64,000 bases of DNA from Bryum argenteum (lineage: Eukaryota; Streptophyta; Bryopsida; Bryales; Bryaceae), in NCBI GenBank assembly GCA_037043015.1, contig CM073328.1, positions 13,427,495-13,491,494 on the forward strand, given 5' to 3'. Position numbers and translations under genes: made by a program. The notes below the pieces were generated by a model. It made no database searches. It was not told where the DNA came from and saw nothing but the letters and a program-made list of their open reading frames with translations. Shown one piece after another: positions 57,673 to 64,000 of the stretch; within the stretch, counting starts at the first letter, position 1, and each line of letters starts with the position of its first letter.

Positions 57673-60522
57673 CACTAGTACAAAAGGGGCATTAAATGAC
57701 TGCGCTAAATGACTGTATTTGCAGTCATTTGGGCCAAAAATTGCTCTAAATGACTACAGTGCAGAATTTGAGTTTATAGTCATTAACAGAATAGTCATAT
57801 GGGCCATTTGGCATAAGTGAGTGCAACTTCATCCGTACGCTCTCATCCGGCTCACAGCCGACGTGGCCGCTGACATGGCCAGTTTTTCAACGAAGTACTC
57901 TACGTCAGCCAAAGTGGCTGAATGTACATTCCGACGTGAACGTTGACCTGAAATTTGGGCAAGGAGGTACGGTGACTTTAAATCCTTCGTGGAAGCGCGG
58001 GATATGACGTGGCGAAATTTTTGCACCCTTACTGTGTGACTTAGAAATGACTGGATGGTTTTCTTGGTAGTCAACGTGTTTAACTGTGGTTGGTCCACGT
58101 GTCTAGGCCATTTTTAAACTATAATTCGTGGCAAAGTAATTGTCATGCCAGAGTCATAACAGAGTCATTCCTAAGTCATTTATTTTTATAAAGCAGACAA
58201 TGTGTCTAAGTTTGGTTAGTCCACGTGTCTAGGCTAGTTTTACGGTGTAATTCATGTTGCGGGGGGGCGATATCGTTGTCATATCACTATCATATCGGTG
58301 TCATTTTGAAGTCGTTGATTGCACTAAATGACTACTCGTATGCAAGTCATACAATGATTGTGTTGAAATCATTAATAAGTAATATTCATATTTTATTACT
58401 GCCTATGATACATAAGTCATAACATCGTCAAAGATGTGTCATTATGTACATGTGATTGAACTATAACTACAAAATGACTTACAAGCATACACTATAACTA
58501 TTAGCTATTTGCCAACAATATTTTTGAAATAAAACTCCTGCTTGCTGCTGAAAATGCCACTCATGTGGCATGGTTCTACCTTGGACCTTGTCATATTTAG
58601 AATAAAACAAAACACCTCCTGCACAACTGTAAATTACACCAAGCAATTTAGAAATACAGCACAATCAAGTAGGAAATGTGCATCATGGATTTTTACTAGA
58701 ACCTCAATTCCGTTAAAATGGCACTATGCCATGTGCCATTTTGTCACACCAAATCTTACATATGTGCTCACATCGAAGGGTGTATTCTAGAATATCACAA
58801 TTTTTAAAATAATATCACTCCTTTATATAAATTGTCACTCATTTTCCATAATATCACCTTCAGTTTCTATTATATCACATGGTTTTTGAACTGCAGTTCA
58901 GAAAGTTGAGGTGAGCCATTTTAGCAGCATAACGCCATTTTAACGGAATTGGGGATCTAGTCATACTTTGGTTCCCTATGAATCTATGATTCATTCTTTA
59001 GTCATATTTTGGTTCTTGCAAGTCATTTCTAAGTCATTTTGATGTCATTTCTAAGTCGTACTATAGAATTAAGATCAAAACCCTAAAATTTCAGCCCTAG
59101 TATGGCAGCGCCGACAACATTAGGGTTTTCAAGGCTGCCCAGGTACTTGAAGATTGAGTGCTGAAAAAATTTGGTAGGCTTCATTATTGGCATGTGTGTA
59201 TTCTCTCATCTTTGTTTAAGTGTTAGGTTGCTAAATACAGTACTTGAGGGTTTCTAATCACCATCTGCTTGAACTTCCTACCGCGCTTACAAACAAAAAA
59301 AGAAGAAAGGAAAGGAAGGAAATAGACATACCTTCACAACCATGCTTCTCCACACTCCTTAATCAGAAATGGCATCATAACACCTAAAGTCACCAAAAGA
59401 AAAAAAACAAAAACAAAAAAAATGCATGTCTAATGAGTAATGTTTGTGCTTTTCTCTAACTACTATAAATCAACTACTCCAAACCAAAGGCAATAAGTGC
59501 AAGGTAATCAAGAGAAGAGAGGAACTTTAATAAAAACCTCAAGAAGAAGAGAGCTTCGGATTAAGAGGAGAAAGAGTAATCTAAACTTCAGAAAATGGTA
59601 CAAGAAAAGAAGAGCCTGAGAGATGGTGCAGACCATAATATGTGGTGCACTTAGGGTTAGGGTTTGATAAGGTCGACCACACTAATTTATGACCATTCTG
59701 CCTATAGTAATTGTTGTTAAAAAAAATCTTGATAACACAATGACTACAAAATGATACCAAGTCATCCACGACAGATAATAATTTCCAAATATATGAAATA
59801 CAAAACAAAATAGAGGAGCCACATAGGGAAAAAAACGAGGAAAAAAATATAAAGGTAACTACCGTTCTTGCAAGAAATGACTATAGCATGACTCCAACTT
59901 ATCTACGTCACAAAAAACAAACCCATGTACTCATTCTACACTCATAAAGGAAGACTCCTTCGAGTCCACGCTGGCAGAGTATACTAATTAGATAAGAATG
60001 AACTTGAAGTTCTTGCCAACTCAGCTAAATAAAAAATTTCCCCTATAGAAATGATTGCAGAATGACTAAGAAATATCCACGTCAGAAAATGATTTTAAAA
60101 CACAGAAAAACTAAATATTAAAAGCCAGAAGCCACGTATGATACCAAAAAACAGTGCCATTTTCCACCACATCTTTATGACTGCAAAATGACTTCTACTT
60201 CTCCAAGTTAGCATATAGTTATTCCAAAATTATGCATACAAAGTATACAAGCCACGTCGGATTACACAAACTTGCCGTAAATATAGAGCACAGTCAGACT
60301 GATGGTGAGACGTATCCATGACTACGAAATCACTAGCGTCTGGCCACGTCGGCAATCGAGATGAAAAGCTGTGAATGGAAATGAAATTCTGCCAATTCAT
60401 CTCTCAAGCTATTTGTAAATGACAGGCGAATGACTAGGACCATTTTTTTGAAAAATCTTTAGTCGTATGAGCGGATTTAGTCAATCTTTAGTCATTTGGG
60501 CCACAGAGTCATTTATTTCCCG
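57673..60522. mobile_element. CACTA-like non-autonomous element, right end missing
   Basis: Begins CACTAGTACAAAAGGGGC at 57673, followed by closely spaced AAATGACT/AGTCATTT subterminal motifs in both orientations (57690-57800). The same motifs recur throughout and are dense again at 60410-60515 (CTTTAGTCATTTGGGCC). No terminal complement (TACTAGTG) is found; the sequence joins a fragment of element B at 60523. No transposase frame. A MITE has inserted at 58700. Confidence 0.65.
58700..58956. mobile_element. AACCCCAATTCCG MITE, copy in CACTA-like element
   Basis: 257 bp, beginning AACCTCAATTCCGTTAAAAT and ending AACGGAATTGGGGAT, flanked by CTAG on both sides (58696-58699, 58957-58960). The 4-bp duplication agrees with the two copies in the palindrome. 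Confidence 0.88.
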
Positions 60523-60678
60523 GAAGACTCAAAAATTGGAATTTAACTTTGCAAATTTTACCACATACACTTTGTAGTATAAGGAGGACCCTATAAAAAT
60601 TTTAGGCAAAAATATTACTTCTAACCCCTTCATCTAGGCTACCCGGAATCGCAAAAACCCTTCAAGGAGAGTTAGGGG
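60523..60678. mobile_element. Right-end fragment of TTAA-type element B
   Basis: GAAGACTCAAAAATTGGAAT through to GTTAGGGG plus TTAA (60679-60682) aligns with 36725-36890. The rest of B is absent. Confidence 0.8.
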
Positions 60679-60682
60679 TTAA

Positions 60683-61008
60683 CCATTTCATCAAGATAGA
60701 GCAACTTCAATACCAACTTGCCAACAAACTTGCACCCCACCCTAACATGATCCCATGACATATTCTATGAGCCATCAATATCCACATGTTCAAGAAGTAA
60801 GCTTCCAAAAGTTCTTGTTCCTGTCGATATGACTGAGCTCTATATGTCATCGCCACCTGAGCACACAAGAAGCCACATAGTTAGTTGAAGGGCAAACACG
60901 TTCCAGTATATGGAAAACACTCGGCCAATAGAATCAAGATATACCTTAATACTTCAAACAATCCCCACGTACCCCTTCAGTGGCTCTTCAAAGTGCAGAA
61001 GCTGCCTA
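60683..61008. other. Intergenic, nothing recognised
   Basis: No gene or repeat supported. Confidence 0.4.
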
Positions 61009-61365
61009 AGGTAGCGACACCCATTCCCGTGGCTTTAAGCTAATTATCATACTTCTGAATGAGGAGTATGAGAAATTATTATACCAAGGGAAAGGCAATT
61101 AGATTTTAATCTGAAATGTATCGAAAAAGTCATGTTATTGGAAAATTTGTGTTCGTTCTTGATAATCAAAGTCAAAAATTGATTTGCACATTTTGACTGT
61201 GTCTAAATGGCCTTGATTCCGTGACTTGGAGAAGCAAATTCTGCCACTATACCTTTACTGCATTTAGTAATATTTGTTCTCAACAAATGATCAAAGTCAC
61301 CCAGATTGAGGTGCCCTGTATGCTGACGCAAATGGGTACAGTAACGGGAATGGGTGTCGCTACCT
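61009..61365. mobile_element. MITE with 22-bp perfect inverted ends and TA target
   Basis: AGGTAGCGACACCCATTCCC (plus GT) at the left is exactly repeated as its complement at the right end. TA lies on both sides (61007-61008, 61366-61367). 357 bp with no coding capacity. The TA target suggests a Tc1/mariner-type MITE, but the ends differ from Stowaway. Confidence 0.82.
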
Positions 61366-61845
61366 TAATCCCTGCAACAATACTTCCCACCCAATATCTA
61401 CATTAGTCCTTAACAACAACAAAAACCGTGATACACATCAGAGAGAGAAAGATCAGAAGGCCAGAGCTCTTTAGATTCTCATGTTAACCCTTAAAGGCGC
61501 CTGTCAGCCCCTCGGGCTGTTTTCCAAGAGAATCTTGCTTGTAGCTCTTTTGATTCTCATTTTTTCACTTATTTTTTTATATCATTCTGGTCACCTTTTT
61601 GTGATGCATCTACAAAGTGAAATCATACAATTCAAATCGCAATTTGTATGAGTGATTTGTCCTTTGAAAGGATTGTGGTAGGTAGGTTGGGATTGCTCAA
61701 AACCTTGTAGGAGGTTGCAAACTCATCATTGATTGGTTCATTCATGCTGCCCAAGTTCAAAAAGTGCACTATTCATGTAGCCCAGGTCCAAAAGATGCTG
61801 AGATCCAATTTCGGGCTGCCCATTGAGGAGTGGAAGGACCTTTAA
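61366..61845. other. Intergenic, nothing recognised
   Basis: A GGCGCCTGTCAGCCCCTCGGGCTG GC-rich patch near 61495-61520 is the only notable feature. Confidence 0.4.
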
Positions 61846-62351
61846 GGGCCGATTTACACCTAGGGGACGGGCCAATTCAGCCCGTTTGAGGGCTGAAATC
61901 CTCACTTGTGATTGGCCGAAAGGCAAAAATTAGGCCCAACCCCCTTACACCTAGAGGCCGGGCCAATTTGGTGGCAGAATTTTTTTAATCAAGAAATGCA
62001 AGTTCTGACATGGCCCGAGCTCGGTGAATTGGGTGCACCTAGAATGGAAGGCCAATTCTTGGCCTCGGGGCCAATGTCAGATTTGTCTTAAAAAACCTTT
62101 TTTTTTTTTTTAAACAATTTTTTTTCACCAAATCAAATCCGTCCGTTTTTTGAGAAGTGCTGAATTTTTTTGGACTTTATTGAATTGGCCCGGCTTCTTG
62201 GCCCGAAGGCCATTACATATGGGAAAATCGGCCCCCATTCTAATCAATTTATAATGAGGACTTGAGGCCGGCCCCAACCCAAAAACGGGCTGAAATTTCA
62301 AGCAATTGGCCCCAAGAAAACTTGGCCCGGCCCCTAGGTGTAAATCGGCCC
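61846..62351. mobile_element. PIF/Harbinger-like MITE, TAA target
   Basis: 506 bp with ends GGGCCGATTTACACCTAGGG and complement CCCTAGGTGTAAATCGGCCC, flanked by TAA on both sides (61843-61845, 62352-62354). GGGCC-type ends with a TWA target fit Harbinger/Tourist. Internally rich in GGCC and containing a poly(T) run (62097-62110). No transposase. Confidence 0.85.
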
Positions 62352-62354
62352 TAA

Positions 62355-63126
62355 GAGCATTCCCACCCGTCATGCCCTGAACTGAAAAAAGGATGAATAG
62401 TAGTTCAGAACAGGGTGGAAATGCCCCACCAACCCGCAAATCCCCCGAACTGAACTACTATTCATCCTTTTTATCCAGTTCAACCTGCAAATGTGAGCCC
62501 TTTTGCAGGGAAGTAGGCGAACCTGAAAACCGGATACGACAAATCTGAAATTTCTTCGGAGCAAACGACGGGGCCCGGTTTTTACCGGCCGATGTTCGTG
62601 GAGCGAGTAGTTGAGTAGCGAGAAGCTGCAAAAATCACCACCCAGGTTGCCATCGATATCACTTCGATCAAAACGATGGGATCGAGAAGCGGTGCAGGGA
62701 GAGAAGCTTTACCTGGTTGCCATGATGCACAATTTCCCGAGTTCTTCAAGCTCTGCAAAGTGGAGAAATTATTGTATCCTGAAAACGAAAAGAGCAATTA
62801 ACCAAGTTACGAAGTCGTTGACGATCCACCTCCTCGATTCAAAACTTTGATAGATACTTCCTTTGACAGTTACGTATTGAACTAGCTTCAGGGATAGAAA
62901 AGGGTACGATTACAATTCACCGCTTGCTGGGACAGTGGCATCACCTCTCGGAACCAAAGTTTGTCGTGAGTGGGAGAGAAGCTTTACCATGATTTTTCAC
63001 CCACCCTAACCTCAATCATGAGGTCATGGGTGGGGCTCCTCCCCCGCCCTCAAGATTCAGGGTGATTGAATTCATGCTTTCAGTTATGGGTTTCAGGTCA
63101 GGGCGCCCCCATGGGTGGGCATGCCC
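62355..63126. mobile_element. Second TAA-flanked element (Tourist-like)
   Basis: 772 bp starting GAGCATTCCCACCCGTCATG and ending CATGGGTGGGCATGCCC, imperfect inverted ends, with TAA at 62352-62354 (shared with the preceding element) and 63127-63129. Two internal CCGAACTGAACTACTATTCA/TGAATAGTAGTTCAG-type inverted copies lie at 62380-62480. An unclassified stretch, 62590-62760, may be captured sequence. Confidence 0.65.
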
Positions 63127-63129
63127 TAA

Positions 63130-64000
63130 GGGTTAAGTAGCAAATTGCAACCAAATATTGAATTATTTCACAAAGATGAACGATCTCTTCAGAGAGCGAT
63201 AAATTAAGAGTAATTCTCCAATAGGTACAGTAAAGGAGGTCAGGTCAGTGGTGATTCACTTCACACGAATATAAAATGCAATGTAAGATATTATCATAAA
63301 TATATGTGTCTACCTGAGAGAATACACCCATGTCTCAAGCTTGTCGGCCTCATGTTGGCAAAGCCCTTTTTTTCGCCTCCGAGCGGCCGTGGGGAGGCAA
63401 TCACCCGGATCAAGGACGATGGGAGCAGTAATTATTTTGAGGCATTTGAAAGTTGCTTTTATTGGGAGCAGAAACTTGGCTGGCTGCCGATGCCGCGTGC
63501 ACCCGCCAGCGTGCTAATCTTCCTCGACGCTCGTCTCGAGGTACGGATCGGTAATCTGTTTCTCCACGCACCAATTCGTTTGCCGCCGATTCTTTGTCTG
63601 TTACGGGGAAAGAAGAGGTCAAAGTTTCAGGGTAAAAACATTTTTTTAAAATGGGAGAGGGGAGGAATTTAGAAGTTTATCGGTGGGTGCCAGGGTGGTC
63701 AATCATATCTACAAGAAGAGTGACCGCTAAATTTGTGAATATGTACTTGAATGCTCAGAAGACAAAGTCATTATTATTGTACATCAGTACAATTTTGGGT
63801 TGCATGCAGGAAGCATGCAGTGCGAATAAGGTAGAGTGTCCTAAAAGCGCCACAGGACCCAAAAGCGATCTGGCCTCATTTGTAGATTGTGAAGATACAA
63901 ATGTACCTCATTTGTATATAACGCATTTGGGTCAAATCTTACTTAGCACTTTGGAATTTTGTATAAAATTCACAAATGCGAATTACATGTTGCAAATTTT
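63130..64000. other. Intergenic, no gene supported
   Basis: A 122-codon open frame (63304-63672) and an opposing one show no recognisable protein features. Confidence 0.4.

Noticed and set aside
63304..63672. 122-codon open frame on the plus strand
   Set aside because: No recognisable motif, odd composition and an equally long overlapping frame on the other strand. Most likely chance.
1..64000. tRNA, rRNA, CRISPR array, bacterial operon or retroviral/retrotransposon polymerase
   Set aside because: Looked for on both strands and none seen. Repeats here are DNA-transposon or tandem-duplication derived.

Overview
This window is nuclear DNA of a land plant. The six multi-exon genes have short GT-AG introns and encode plant-specific proteins: a GPAT with an N-terminal HAD phosphatase domain, an ABCI20/21-type soluble ABC protein, an ILR1-like amidohydrolase and a TRANK1-type double helicase. 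Gene density is low (seven genes in 64 kb). The species cannot be fixed from sequence alone. A non-seed plant is my guess, partly because a Tc1-type DD34E transposase is unusual for a seed plant. There are no organellar, bacterial or retrotransposon polymerase genes.

Layout. 1-9.4 kb holds three minus-strand genes: a small two-helix membrane protein, LYRM2-like, and GPAT. 16.5-25.8 kb holds a plus-strand rhodanese, then minus-strand ABCI20-like and ILR1-like amidohydrolase genes. 40.5-53.4 kb is one 15-exon plus-strand gene coding for about 3,030 residues with two complete SF1 helicase cores, one Sen1/Upf1-like and one UvrD-like, followed by helical repeats. The remaining sequence is intergenic and strongly shaped by DNA transposons. 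The genes are ordinary housekeeping, lipid, hormone and RNA/DNA genes and show no operon-like co-function.

The most striking structure is at 25.9-37.2 kb. It is an island of nested non-autonomous elements with TTAACCCCTAA-type ends. By comparing copies inside the window, element A (about 972 bp) sits in B (about 934 bp), and B sits in C (about 840 bp). A Stowaway-like MITE also sits in C. Another A copy is interrupted by intact C and B copies. In the clearest junctions the target is TTAA, which suggests piggyBac-type integration. In the middle of the island lies a 3,970 bp near-perfect palindrome (two arms of about 1,916 bp and a 137 bp loop) with Tc1 ends (TA/CAGT). Each arm carries a damaged DD34E transposase gene and the same 258 bp MITE.

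A second theme is local, diverged tandem duplication in introns and promoters: GPAT intron 2, the rhodanese intron, ABCI intron 1, an ILR1-like intron, and the 5' region of the helicase gene. In the helicase case a broken copy of exon 1 lies 1.5 kb upstream.
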